This document shows, in pieces, positions 48,001 to 63,000 of a DNA stretch of 64,000 nucleotides. The translations under genes and the position numbers were made by a program. This DNA is from Tetragonia tetragonoides (Eukaryota; Streptophyta; Magnoliopsida; Caryophyllales; Aizoaceae): positions 38,815,501-38,879,500 of the forward strand of contig CM076152.1 of NCBI GenBank assembly GCA_038025085.1, given 5' to 3'. Each line of letters begins with the position of its first letter. Within the stretch, counting starts at the first letter, position 1. The notes beneath the pieces were generated by a model. That model was not told the origin of the DNA. It was given only the letters and a program-made list of their open reading frames with translations, and made no database searches.

Positions 48001-51000
48001 AAGTAAAAATTGCCATACAAGGTAGTACATCTTTAAAAATATACTACCTCCGCTTCTGAAAAGTGATAACATTTACTTTTGCACGGTCTCCAATGCACTA
48101 CTTTGACCATGAATATTTGTGTTTATATGAATATATAAACTATAAAAAATAGATTTTCCGAAAGTACTAATTAAAACGAATCCAACAATAGTATTTTTAC
48201 ATTGTAAATCCTTATATTTTTTCCGAAATCAATGGTCAAAGTTTGTAAGGTTTGACCTTCAAAAAGTAAATGTTATCATTTTTCCGAAACGGAGGTAGTA
48301 TATCTAAAGGTAGTAGTTTGCGAAAAAGTGTTATGTAAAAGGTAATATTGTGGCAAATAATCCAGTGCTGCAAATTTTACTCTGTCCGTCTGGAAATAAT
48401 AGTCAGGGTTACTGGAAAAATAGTTTGTTTCCTCAAGTAGTAGTTGATGTTGGTTGTATGCCCAACATTAACTTCCACTAATACCTATTCATGAAAAGAA
48501 GAAGATTATGGAAGGATTGTGGCCTAAACCCATAACTATTCATGAAAAGTAGATACCCATAACTATTCATGAAAAGATGTAGATTATGTCATGTATCTCA
48601 TAGTAGTGGGGGTAGCTTAAAAAAGATTATGAATTTCCTAAAGGGAATTGGTGGTTTTTTTTTTATGCTAGCTGAATTGTGAATGTTTGTGCTTGCTTCC
48701 TGATTGTTTTGGTTTAGCTTATAAATGGCAAGTGAATTAACGTCATAGTATTCACAGATGACGCCAGGACTAACTTTAATGCAATACCGAAAGACAGCAA
48801 ATATGTTCAAGGAGAAGGAACTTCTACAAATCTATGAGATTTCCCTTACGTCGTTGCTTGGACTGAAAAATGATGGTAATACTCGAAATTTAGAAGCTCT
48901 ATGAGTATTTGCTTCCTATATATGTATTGTTCTACCGTTCTGACAGCTTTTAGGTATGTAGCTCAACAGAAGTTGCAGGAATATGCTCTTTCACTTTCTC
49001 TACAATGTTTATCATTTGATTTTATTGGGATGTTACCTGATGAAAGCTCAGATGAAGTTGGTACTATACAGGTATAATAAACATGAATGTAGTAACAGCC
49101 TCTTAATTTTTCCACATCGTGATAATTTTGAGTCTAGTTTCTTTTGTTTTGGTAATCTCACATCTTTAATACTTCTGTGTTGGGATTGACAGATTCCATC
49201 TTCCTGGAGGCCACTTATTGAGGAACCGTCAACACTGCATACTTATTTTGACTATTATGCAGTCACCAACCCCCCACTGTCCAAATTGGTTAGTGTGCTT
49301 ACCTTTCATCTGTACCAAAGAATTGAAATAGACATAGCTTGTGGTAAAATTACGGAAATGTGTGGCATTTGTAGAATAGGAGGAATGCTGATGCGAGCTC
49401 TATGCAAATAACTTTGTTAATGTCTTGAGTCTGCTTTTTAGTTCTGGTTTTAGCAAAGATACAGAGAAATTGATACATTGGAAGTTTGTGAGTTTTATTG
49501 TTCTACCAATAGGCAAAAATAATAGTGGGTAAGCTATTAACCATTTCCTATAATAGTGATTGAGCTGTGTAATACGTAGTTGGTCTTCTTATAACCATTT
49601 CCAAAGGCTATATCTGGTGCTGTCTTAAGAAAAATTAGCAGGGATAACTAGGTCTAGTATTTAATGTTAGGAGGATTTCTGTGATTAGATATTCAAAGAA
49701 ATTGCTGATAGGGTATTCTTATAGGAGTGGTGATATTTTCCCATTGTAACGTCTTTAAACTCAACTTATTTTTAAGCATAGTCTTGGTAGACGCTTGAGC
49801 TTGTTTAAGCAAAATTTCCTCTTTTAACTTCTCTTAAATACAAGCTTAAGTTCTGGAAGCTGCTGTTGCTGTTTCTTCTTCGAAACTTTGTCATAGTCCT
49901 TTCCTTCTGCAAAAATAGTCAGCGAAACAGCTAGACATAGAAATTTAGTGCAGATTTTGCCAATATCAAAGAATAGCTGCTTATGCTATGTTAAACATAG
50001 TTTTGGTTGGCAATCTTAATTTGCTTGTTTGTTTGAGGTAGTTTGCTCTTCTTACCTTTCTGAATTCTTTTATGCGAGGGTGGAGAATTGTTAGATTTTG
50101 ATCAAAATTTCAAATGCTGGAAAGTGCTATTATGTTACTGACACTGATGACTCAATTTCCTGTTAAGGCTTTGGAGTGTCTGGTGCGACTGGCTTCTGTT
50201 AGAAAAATTGTGTTCGTAAACAGTGCTGCACGTTTGCAGTTTTTGACCTCATTGATGATGGGAACCAAAGATATTTTGGAAACAGGGAAAGGTAAACTTG
50301 ATGCTATAATATGTCTATTTTTCATGCTATCTGTTGCATATAGTATGTTGTTTCCAATTCCTCCCTTGCTAGTACTTTGCCAAACAAATAACACCGATAA
50401 TTTAAAAACGGATGATTGTCCATTTGCTAATTTTAAAAATTTAAAAATAAAAGAATAATGAGTTGTGATTTTTTATGGTAGTTGAATTATGTGTGGCTCT
50501 ACTTTCACCACAGGTCTCAATCATCATGACAATTACCATGAATTTTGCCGTCTCCTTGGGCGTTTTAAAGTGCATTATCAGGTAAACCTTTCATCATTAT
50601 GATTTAATTTCTTTATGTAAGTTGAGTTTTGAAGGTCTGGATGCACTTATCTCAATAGACATAAACTCTGCATGACTATAGGCTCACTGTATCGTAGAAA
50701 CTCAAATTAAAGGTTACTACCAATATATTTGGCTATCTTGTTGAATTAAGTGCTAGTGGACCAGTGGTATAGCTATTATAAAGATTCGGAGTGCAAATGT
50801 TCAGTCTGCATTACCTTCATGCCATGATTTTGGGGCCTGTTCATGCCATGCTGTGTTTCTTGCTTCTTTCTGTTAGTGAAAAAATGAACACAGCGCATAT
50901 TCTTCTACTGCTGAAATTTTTAAGCATTTGGACTCATTCTACAGAGCGAGTTCTTTAGAATGCCAAAACAACATATTCTGGCAAAGCATTCCAAAGCTCT

Positions 51001-54000
51001 GAGAGGTTAGGGCGAATTAACCCCTGTGATTCTATGTTCCTTTCCATGTGCAATATATACATGAGAGAGACCACTATTCGTGAGAACCATGAGAACCAAT
51101 GAAACTATAGTATGAATAATGAAACTACAGCCTGAAATAATGAATCTATAGCTACTTAAAAATTAAACTATAGCGGCGACCAATGAAATATGTATGGAAA
51201 AAGTGTGACTCTTGCAAATAATGAAACCATTATTGAAGAAAATAATGAAACTTATCTTGCAAAACATGAAAAGATATGGTTCTCACGATTCTCACCAAAG
51301 TGTGGTTCTCATAGGTTCTCACCCTGTATAAATATAGGAGTTGCTTAATGTAAATCACAAATTACTTAACGTAAATCTTTTTTCCTATAATACCCCTGGC
51401 AAAAATTTTATCCCTTTTCAGTTTTCTCTCTCTCCTTTCTCTCTATCAATTGCCTGATAACAATACTCGAATAACACAATCCATATAATTTTCTAATTAG
51501 TTTAATCTAATTTGTTGACTTAAATCTAATCAATTGCCTTCAGCAATCTCCATTAGGCATTAACCACCCCAGGAAAGCGGGCTCTCTTTTCTTCTTTCTT
51601 CTGGGTTTGTTCATCATCATTAATCATCATCACCATCATTATTAATCATCATCACCATCATCATCATCATCATCATCATCATCATAAACCAGGCCAACAG
51701 CAATAATTTCAATACGTAGCTAAGTTTTGTTTTTTTTCAAAAAAAAATAAACAAATCTGAAACCAAAGACAGTGTCACATCGTCAAGGGCCTCAAGCGTC
51801 AACCCCCCAGTCACCGGAGGCGTCAACCGCCACCCATGTCTGTCACCACCATCCTGCCTCCCGCTGGCGACACCGCTCTCTCACCTGCAGTTGTCCTTCT
51901 CACCGGCAATTGTCCTGCTCCATCCCAACCCCTTTTGGCGACTCTCCTTCTCTCTCACTTCCTCCCGCCTCTCTATCTCTCTCCTCCAGACTAGCCAACC
52001 ACTCGCCCACCCCCTCTGCTTGCCGCCCCTAGCCACTGCGCCCCCCCCTCCAGGCCTCCACCAGCCAGCCTTCATCGCTCAAGCCACCGCCAGAAACCCT
52101 AATTAATTATTAAAAAATCTAATTCTAATTCTAATGTTTATTTGAATATCATTACTACTTTGGTCAAAAATGTTGTATGGATCAAAAATATTATTCATGT
52201 CGTAATTTTAGGATTCTTTATAAGGATTTGAGGGAATGATAATAGGGAGCATTGAGAGGAAAATGAGTAGGAGGAAGGGAGGTGTTTTGCAAATAAAAGG
52301 GTAATTTGGGAAGTATTGTGAAAAAAAGATCTGCGTTGAGTAAAATAGGATTTACGTTAAGCAATTCCGTGAATGTGTTGTGACCCTCCAGAGATTTACA
52401 AGCGGCATTACCCTTCTTTACTCACACGATATTGCTGGATCGGGCTTTCGCCCATTGTCTAAAATTCCCTATGATGGGTTAGAGGAGATGAGGGATTGAA
52501 GGTTTCTGCTATTTTCTGACCACTCTTCCACTTTTCTATTCGAAAGCAGTCTCTCTATTGTTAACTCAAATATTCACACCTTGCCCCTCTAGTTTGCAAA
52601 ATTTACCTTTTCTGTAACGTATTCTAGTTATCTCCACGAAAGAAAAAGGGGTTCTTGACGTGGCACCTTCTAGGATGAAAAATAGGAGATTTCAATCTTA
52701 ACTTTGAAATTGCACATGGTGCTCCTCTGTTTGTATTACTGTGCTAATTGCCACCTTAGTTGCAATTTGCCATTATTTTAGTACCTCTGCTTCTCTGATA
52801 TTGTTATTTACTTGCATAGTTGGTGAGACTTGCATAGTAATCACTTTTACCCTTGGCATTTCCCTCTATAAAAGATTTAGGTTCCATCCGAAGATTCGGG
52901 GCAAACAACGGTAAAATGGAACATCTATTTTCATAAACATTTACAACTGATGAATAAGAGAAACCATCTTGTTCGTCCACTCCATTCTCTTTTTTGGTTT
53001 TTAGAAAGATTAGAGGTCCGTACTAAACAAACGGTATGTGACAACTAAAGTCACCAATATCCCTGTGGAGTCCCCAATTAAGACATATTGTAGATTTTCA
53101 AACCCACGTGCCACAAGGGTACAACATATAACACCACCGGGGGGGAATCGAAGGGTGAGAGGAAAACATGCTATATTTTAGTTGATGGAGAAACAGTTAT
53201 ATACTCTGCGTCTCTGCTGTGCAGAACAACTGTAGTCTGTAGCCTATCCTCTCTCTTTACTCTCTGAGGGGGACTTTTGTCTCTTGTTTTACGAGGGAAC
53301 CCACTGCTTCCAAATATTAAACTTTTAAACATTGTCAGTTTGCTCTGTCACTGGCCACCAGCTTCTGATGCTCACTCGAAAATCCTTCATCATGTTTACC
53401 CCTTACATAGACTATAGGTATAGGCTACCTAATTGTCTGAACTTCTGGTCGGATGTTGAAGTTTCACCTGCATATGAGCAGCAGTGGCAGCGGGGACATC
53501 ATATATGGACCCCCCAACCAAATTGAATTATGTTGGATCTGGCTGTGCTGATAGCTAGGAGAGGCTTCCATAAAAACCAACTTGAAAGAGAGGAAAGATG
53601 AAATGGGGAAAGTGAAGGACCAACAGGCTTTCAAGAAACAACATGGAAATCAAAATCAACATCGCCAGTGCCTCCAAAGAGGTTCCCACGCAGGGTGGGG
53701 AGAGGGAGGGTTTAGGTGTACACAGCCTTTTTTTTAGATGATGAAAAATTATATTAATAAGTAATCAGATTTACAACATAGGAGAGGATAAGGTATCCTC
53801 TCCATTTAAGCATTTACAAGCTGCCCCAGTTCTGTTGCATATTAGTAATAGTATAATCCCGAAATGCCCCCGCAGCCCTGGCCCATAAAGAAGCGAGGTA
53901 TTTGACCTTCTCCCACAACAAACCAGGAGCTATGTTACCAGGACTCGGCAGTTTAGGTCATCTTACCCGTGTCGACACGAAAGCCCATTGAACACCCGTG

Positions 54001-57000
54001 CATTGCGCTCCAACCAGATACACCACAATATCGCAAAAATAGCATTACACTTCAACATTTTCTTCTCCTTCCCGCCCCCAGAGCCCAGAAATTGCATCTG
54101 CAAAAAAGCCCCAACGCTAGAAGGATAGATCCACACCTCTCCAGGAAACAATCTACACCATAGGCTATGGGCCACATCACACCAAAGAAAGAGATGTGAT
54201 GAAGTCTCACTGCTAGCCCGACATAGAAAACACATGTCAGGTGCCAAAGCCACCAACGGTCTCCTCCGCTGCCTCACATCATTTGTGTTGACTCTATCCA
54301 GCACCAGAGTCCACACAAACGCTTTGACCTTCAGGGGCACCTTCGCTTTCCAAATAAAACCAGCCAGAGGAAATCGAGGGCGTCCCCAAAACACGGAAAA
54401 AAGACTTACAGGAAAAATCCCCCGAAGGATCACCAACCCACCTCCTAGAGTCATCTGTACTCGTAAAATGGACGGGGTCCAAAAGTTCCAGAAGAGAAAT
54501 GAGCTCCTGCATCTCCCTGTCACGTGGTGGCCGACGAAGATGTAGATTCCAAGAATTACTGTGTGCAGAGAAGAATTCGCTAACCACAGCACCGTGAAGA
54601 GTTGATAACTGGAACAACCGAGGAAACCTCGTACAAAAAGGCTGACCACCCCTCCCAAGTATCCTCCCAGAATCTAATACACAAACTATTCCCAAGTTGC
54701 AGCCCAACACGTGGAAGGAAATGCGGGAAAACTTGTGAGATAAACTTCCAGGGACTAGCAAGCTTTATCGTTCTGAAAATAGTGTGGCTGTTCCTATCCA
54801 AAACAGAAAATGATAATTATAAAATCAATGTGCTCAGTTTGTTGGAATCCTGAACACTCTGCTTCGAAATGATACCGAGTTTGGTACTACTGATTTGGAA
54901 AGTGAAATATTTGTGAAGATTCTCTGGAATTTTGTCTATATATGCTGTCGAATTACCAATCTCACCTCTTACAAATTAACTTTCCCCTTTCTCTGGAGCT
55001 ACTCTTTTGTGAAGAACTAGCTTATTTCGTGTGGAGAGATTGATCATACCTCCAATCATGATCTGATTGGTACCTTTCATTCTTAACTCGTCTGGATCAT
55101 TAACTTGCAGATCTGTACAAAGGCAAGGACTGCTGACCATCTGGACAGTTTTCAGTTTAATGGTTTAATATATGATTGGTACAACAAATGTGCCCCCCCC
55201 CCCCATCTCTTTTCATTCTGCTGCTATTAGTTATTTATTTGCAAATTTCCTGAATTGCAGCCAATAAATGCTGTATTTATGTACTCTGCTTCATTATATG
55301 TATGTTGTCGCAATTTGCAACTTGTTGTTGATTTCTAAATGGATGACTATTGCATAGAGTAGGGTGCATTTTATTTGAAGCAAGCTACTCTATTCAATGT
55401 ACTCTTGCTTCTCTGCACATTGTTTGTAGAATTGTAGCCATTGTTTTTGATTTTGCAGTATTTTTTTCTAAAAATAAGTTCACTGTGCAATAATTTACAT
55501 GCACCGAGATAATTTTGAATGCTGTTGAGCTTATCCTTCCAATATTTTGACAGTTATCAGAGTTGATGAGCATCGAAGGGTACAATGCCTGGATCGGCCT
55601 ACTGTCAGACTTCACATTGAAGTCTCTACAGTCGTGGAAGGTTATTGCATTTATACATGTTTTTGGAAGTCTTCTGGAAAAGCTAGGTTCATACAGTGAT
55701 AAAACTGCGGATGCGGATATATTAATATTTTTGGATTTCTTCCCTTTTTTGCAGTGGGCAAGCACCAGCATTTATTACCTTCTAGGCCTATGGTCCAGAA
55801 TGGTGACATCTACACCTTATCTGAAGGGTGATTTTTCTGCACTTGTTCGGCTAGATGAGTTTGTACCCAAGATTTTGGAAGGATTTATTTCTTCTAGATT
55901 TGACTCTCTGCAGGTCAGAATATTGCTAAGACTGCTGGCATTATGGCCATACATTTGTTTTTTATGGTGCTTCCCTCAGTTAGTAATCTTTATGCTTGAG
56001 ACAGGTTGGGGTCTCAGAGGACCTTTCGGAAGATCCTCTAGATAAGATTGATCTGATGCAGGATCAGCTTGATTTTTTCCCGTATCTCTGCAGATTTCAG
56101 GTTCGATTTCAAAACGGTTGTCTAAACTTCATATTTTTAGGAAGCTTATTTCGGCAAATTCTTGGCTAAAAAATTGTGAGAGGGTGTGGCCAAGTTGGCT
56201 ACACTTAGGTGTAGTTAAGAATCATTGCTTATTTCTTTCCTGTTACAATCAACTTTGAACTGTCACTATGCTAAACTTCTTTACTTTCTTTTCTTTGCGT
56301 CAAGTGCGTAGCTTTCTTTTCTGCGTTTAATCTTGACTGCTGGTGTCTAATCTTCCTGATTGCAGTACGGGAGCTGCAGTGCCTACATAATGAACGTTAT
56401 AGACCCTATGTTACAAGCTTATATGGTATACCCGAGCAATTTATTAGGCGCCTCAAAAGTTTTGAATTAGCATGCTTCCTGAATGCCCTGATCTGCTTGA
56501 TTTTATAGGAAGGTTCAAAAGTCCAGGACCATATACTTGCCAGCAATCTTGCGTTAATTGAGACGAAACTAGCATGGATGGTGCATATTGTCGGTGCTAT
56601 TGTGAAAGTAAAGCAATATTCTGGGTATGGATGAATTTATTTTATACTACTGTAGGTTATTCTTAGACATTCTGTTTCGTTTTTGTTGATAATTTATTCT
56701 TAGACATTCTATTAAAGAGCATTGTGCGCCATAAGACATTGTTTCTTTTCTCATTACAGTGGGGAATCAAATGAAATAGTTGATGCAGACCTTTCAGCAC
56801 GTGTTTTACAGCTGATAAATGTCATGGACACTGGATCTTATGTTCAGGTATTTTTGACTCAGTATTATGTCTTATCTAAGCCCTTGATTTGAGGGATTGA
56901 TATTCCTTGTAGAAGGAGTAATAAAATTTTCTTAGCTATTATCCCCTAAACCAAACCTAGGGTAGGAGTGTGAGATTGGGTACAAATTACATTAGTCGCC

Positions 57001-60000
57001 ATCATTCTGCCATATTGAGGGCCATTTTCATAATTGATTAAGGCAAGAATGATGGTAACAAGATCATAGACACTAATATTTGTCAGGCAGTGCGTTATTT
57101 GCTTGAAAATTCATACCCCCTAAGGCCCTATCATATATACACATGCATGAGGATATCTCCAGCTCTAACATTTGAGGCATGTATTACTCATGTTCTCTTA
57201 TTTTCTTCCACTTTTTTATTTTTTTTCCCACTGATGTTTTCCTATATCTTTCCACGCTACACACCAGGCCACCAGGGTGCGCCAGCAGTCAAAACAATTC
57301 CTGTCTTCATATTACTGAACTTTTGTTTTGAAACTTGGAAATCGAAGGCTCAGTCTATTAGAGTTGTACTTAAATTACAGTGGTAGCCAGCGTGTCATAA
57401 GAATGAGCTGGTGGCTGAAGGGCTTACTTATACGGTTATACCTATGCGCTGGCCTCTGGACAGAAATGGTTAGGAAGGGGAGGCTAGAGAGATAGATTCT
57501 TAATATTTTTGCTTCGTAAGATCTGTATTTTAGCAGTGTAAAACTTCTTGTTCTCTTTTATTTTGGTGTGATGCTTAGGGCTGTATGGTAGATAAATACA
57601 TATAATGCAATGGATTGCAATTGAAACTGCACAGATAACTAAATGCTGTGTTGATTGCAAATTGCATGTAAGTACTATAGTCAAGATTCTGTTCTAATTC
57701 TGATTACATCTTCTCTGAGTAATGACATAATAGATGAACTAAAATCCTAACAATATTCATAAAAATGTAAAAGAGAAAAGAAACAGTTGTCATAACCTCT
57801 CTCAGAGTCTCATCTTTCTTTCTTCTGCCCCCTCTCCCTCTTTCTCCTCCAGGGGCCCCTTACCACAGCTCCCTCGACATCTGGCCACTGTGATGTTGCT
57901 GTGGTTGGGGAACAGCTGAAGCCAGTTCCTAAGATCAATAACCCAGCCCACCCCTCTTCTTCCCATCCCCACCCTTTTTCTCTCTCCTCTCTTCCTCCCT
58001 TTACTCCAAAACCTTTCTATATCTCCTCCGGGATGGAGCTCCAATTATGTGAACGGGCGAGCACTTATGCAGAATCCTAGGTTTAGGCTAGGTCCGCACT
58101 TGTAAAGAGAACTAGAGTTTAAGTAATACAGCGGGGTTGATAGCCGCTTGATTTTACCTTGTTATTCTCTCTTTTGTTTGTACTTTATGTTTTGACTGAT
58201 ATTATAATGGGATATTCCTGTACTATGGATTTTTTTACATGGTGGACAATGTTTTCTCAAAATCTAAATGGAGCCCCTAGGTCTTGGAAGTGATCTACAT
58301 GGTGATCTTTAACAAAAACAAAAAAAAAGTGTGTAAAATATTAATTTCTTTTAATTGAACTATAGCCTCGCTTTCCTCCCATAAAAACATGTTGCTACAA
58401 TTAGTAGGTTTCCAACCGCTCAATGGAATTTAGCATTTTCTTAAGAAATTCACTTTTTTTTCCCCACAACTAAAGTAATTACCTGCCAAACTTCTTACAG
58501 CATGCACTCCGATGACTTCTCATTGGAAATTGTGAATTAGTGGGGTAAGAAAATATGCCAGATAATCTGAGATGTGTTTAGTTTGTGGATTTGTATTTTC
58601 TTAATAAATAAGTTAGTGGGAGGTCACCATGTAGATTCTGTCAAAATTGAAGGGTGCCGTTGAGATTTTGAAATAACATTGTCCACCACGTTGAAAAGTC
58701 CAAAACACAGAGGCACCATCTAGATTTTCCCAATAATAATTTTATGTTAAATATATAATGTTCTGTAATTTTTTTGTTCAATTCTACTAACTTCTACATA
58801 GCTGCAAAAATACTATTAGTGAAGCATGTTTTTCATTGCATGAAATTGCTAAGTTGTTATGCTAACCAAGCTTGCTAATGAATTTGTGAATTTGTGATTC
58901 ATTTCATTGATGATTGCTCTGATATTGCATTAATTGAGAAAACATTACTTTGTTGTTTTTGCTTGCATTTTTTAGAGATATGGTGAACTCAGCAGGCAAA
59001 GGCTCGAACTGGCAGTTCTCAGTTTCTTTCAAGGTTTTAGGAAGACATACATAGGTGACCAGGCAATGAATTCTTCTAAGGTAAATGAGTGCTGTGAACA
59101 ACTTATAGCTTATTCCATCTTTCGAGATAAGTTGAATAACTTTGGGAATTTCTTCTATACTTGCAGCAGATATATGTTCGGCTATCTGAACTCCTTGGAC
59201 TTCATGATCACCTATTGGTGTTGGATGTGATGGTACGGAAGATTGCTACAAATCTGAAGTGCTGTTCAGAGGTATTGCCTTTTCCTTTTATTCTTTTATT
59301 TCTTTTTTCTGGTGGTGTTGGTAGGGAAGAGACTCAGAGGTAATGGTTTGTTGCTTTATTATCAAATGTCATGTTCGACTTCACTTATTTTTGATTCTTT
59401 CTCCATTGCAGAGTGACGAGGTTCTGGATCAAACATTGAATTTGTTCTTGGAGATGGCATCTGGGTTTGTTCTTTTTCTATGAACTTTACATGCATATAC
59501 TATCTCCTTTTTTTTTTATTCTGGTACAGCTAAATGTCAATTTGTGCAGGTATATGACAGGGAAGCTGCTTTTAAAGGTGGAAACTATTCAGTATATGAC
59601 ACTGAATCACAGTGTAAGTTTGATCTCTCTGTCTCTCTCTCTCTCTCTCAATTCACTTTCTCACTATCTTGGACTGAGCCAATCTTTTGAGTTTCTTTTT
59701 TCCCTCTCTCTCTTTTTTCTCCAAGTTCTTTATAAATAGTGTATTTTCGGCTTTCAGAAAGATCATTTCCATTTCCTAGAAGACTATAGTTCTCGTAGGA
59801 GAACTACTTTCTATTACATTATTGGCTCGTTAGTGTTCATGGAAGATAGCGTTGTCAAGTTTAAGAAATCAATGGATACATTTTTACAGGTATGTATGAT
59901 CTTCATGGATACATCTTCCTTGTTCATGTAGAAGTGTACATGCTAACTATCTATGTGATGTCATTTGTACTCTAATGAATCTATGCCATCTATATCTGTT

Positions 60001-63000
60001 GCATTGTTTATATGATTGGACTATTTGAGATACAGGATATCTTTCTTGTCAATCTTATGTATCTATATTGGTGATAATTCCACATCAGGTTCTCGTAAAT
60101 CTTGAGTTGACTCCTGATCAAATGTTCCGCAATGAAACTGTTAAATTTGCTTTAATTGGGTTGATGCGGGATCTCAGAGGAATTGCAATGGCCACAAACA
60201 GGTTGTAGGCTTATAGTACCGACATTCTTTTTTAGTTTATAAAAAATGGAAATATTTTTTGAGTTTGTGTCCCTTGGCTCTATAGACATTCTCATCCTTT
60301 GTTACCTTTTTCAGCCACAGGATGTATGGGTTTCTTTTCGATTGGCTATATCCAGCACATATGCCAATTCTTTTGAAAGCTATTGCTCATTGGGTAGATA
60401 GTCCTGAGGTAACCTGCCTTTTTCCCTGAAATGAATTTATGTACTGGTGCCGACATGCTGCGGACTGCGGAGCATGGAGTCATTCACTTTACATCTTGTG
60501 GATATACCTGATTGCTTTGACTATGGAATCACTATTTTGTACTTATTGATAACTGTGTAACAAACACTATTATACTAAAAAGCGATTTGGTCGGTATTGT
60601 GATGATTGTCTGATGTCGAAATTGAACTGGCTCTTCCATGTAGTTATTTGGGTACATAGTATTAATTACTTTGTCTGTATAAGTTATTAGTATTAATCAC
60701 ATAGGAGTAACTCGCACATATTTTACGTTCTCATATCTTAGATTGAAACAATCAAATTGCAATGGATCATCATTGAGTCATTGACTAAAGTGAAATGCAT
60801 ATGACATGTGATGATTATAGTCACTTTCTTTTCGTAGTAGTTACAAAGTCAATTTTGCAGGTGACAACCCCGCTACTGAAATTTGTTGCAGAGCTGGTAC
60901 TGAACAAATCGCAGCGATTGACATTTGACCTATCTTCTGCTAAGGGCATATTGCTTTTCCGAGAAATTAGCAAGTTGCTTGTTGCTTATGGCTCTGGGAT
61001 TCTTACTCGTCCTGATCAACATGATGTCTATACTACCAAATACAAGGGAATATCAGTGTGTTTAGTCATTATTTCAAGAGGTATGTGCTTGTATCAGTAT
61101 GACTATGATCTGAACACCAACCCGCCGCTTATCAAGGGTTCTACCCACGAAAAATGGAAAAAATGCCTAACATTCCGCCGATGGTTCAAATTATATAATT
61201 AGGCAAGAGGATGAGTCCAGAAGTAGGAGGGCGAGACACTAAGAGCCTTAGCAGAGTCATGCAAATGTCAAAGAAAGCTGAAGTTTTTATTGTTGTGTGT
61301 TTCTAAAGGAGCTTTAGTAAATTATAAAATTAAATTGGCGTGTATCCTTTGCTAACTCATGTGACAGTTAGGAAGTTAAGAATCATAAGATGTTCGCTAA
61401 AAAATATTTCCAAAACATTTTGCTCCATTCATTTTCATAGTTGAGTCCATTTGTTTTATTGCTAACAATCAAGTCTAGTAATGCTCAGACCTGTCAATAT
61501 GGTATACTTCGGCAAATTTTGCCCTTATTGTGGTGCTCCCAACAAGTTTTGCATGTCTTTTTAGTTTGATCCACAGGGTCACTTGACCCCTTACCAACTA
61601 CTTTTGCTCGTTTTACTTCTTTTACTTATAACTGAAGATTATACTGCTGGAAAACTATATCCTCTTTGTTTGTGAGGTTTAATCTGTCAAATTGTCCTCT
61701 GTATCGGGGAATCGGACAGGGACTGAAGTTGGTATTCTTTTCCCTCAATATGTTTCATGCTAAATGTTAATTGACTGAGTGTACTATATTCTTGTTGAAT
61801 TTTATGGTTGACTGGCAAAGTACTGTCCATGTTAGCTGACATTGCAAAAACCTTTTCTTAAAGTAAATCCTGACTTATCCTGTTCAAATATCACTGCATT
61901 GTGTTGACATTATTTGCTAGATGTGGTCTAAGCTTTAGAAGAACACGTGATAACATGTTTCTGTTGTTTCTGACAACAACAATTATGGTCTAGTGTTAGT
62001 GCGAAGAGATGGATCACCTTGTTAGTTTCTATGTTTTAGAGATCTATATGTTCCCTGGCAATTTTGATATGCCCAGCGACAATTCTCAACCATATCCAAA
62101 TTCCAAACTAGCTATTATTTCTTTGAGAAGATAATACATCTGCAACAGTGTTGTGTTTCCTTGCATATCTTTTATTGCACTTGATCAATGCACTGGAGTA
62201 ATGATACTAAAATGACTGGAGAGTAATGCAAGTATGCAACTCTATTATCTGGAGTCTCCATGTCTCCTGATTGTCCCTGTATGGCTGTATCTGACTGAGA
62301 TGGGGTTGTGGTTTACCTTGTATGCTCAGGTGGCTGGGTCCTGTAAATACAGTTTTCTTTTATTCAGAAAAAAAAGCTACATGTCACACTGTAATCTGTT
62401 TTATGCTTTGTGTTGTTTTTCGGAGGTGCTAAATGCTAATGCAGTTTTTATCTTTGAATGACAGCAATTGCTGGGAATTATGTCAATTTCGGTGTGTTTG
62501 AATTATATGGTGACACAGCCCTTGATGAAGCTCTTGATATTACTTTAAAGATGATACTGTCAATTCCTGCTGCTCATATATTAGCATATAGGAAGGTATG
62601 TCTATTGGTACTGCTTTCTGCTGCGCAGATGGCCTTTTGGAAAACTCTCTTTCTGTGTTTATTTAATTATTTATTTTTGTTTTCATTTCATTTTCCTTTT
62701 TGGGAGCTAATTTTTTGTGTGTGGGTGTGTGTGGTGGGTGGGTGGGTGGAGGTGGGGTGAGTGGATGGGTGGGTGGGTTGGCAACCTTATTCCTGGCTAA
62801 TTTCGCTGGGATTAGGGCCATTAGACCTTCGACTTTGCTCTCTAAATTTTCTGTAGTATGGTTGCCAATGCCAACATTGTGGCCAAAATTCCAATCAAAA
62901 TCCTTCGTCCCATCTTCTATGCCATTCAAATCCCGATGCTCCATGCATTTGGCAAGCCATTCAAATCAATAGTACAAATTTTGAATAGCTACCCTAGCTA

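Noticed and set aside
51772..52106. Pro/Ser-rich protein gene
   Set aside because: No start context, no splice structure and no recognised domain; it lies within a TIR element, so it is at best a captured fragment.
53963..54801. Novel host gene on the minus strand in exportin intron 8
   Set aside because: The zinc-binding motif, A-tail and shifted LINE frames identify a truncated LINE.
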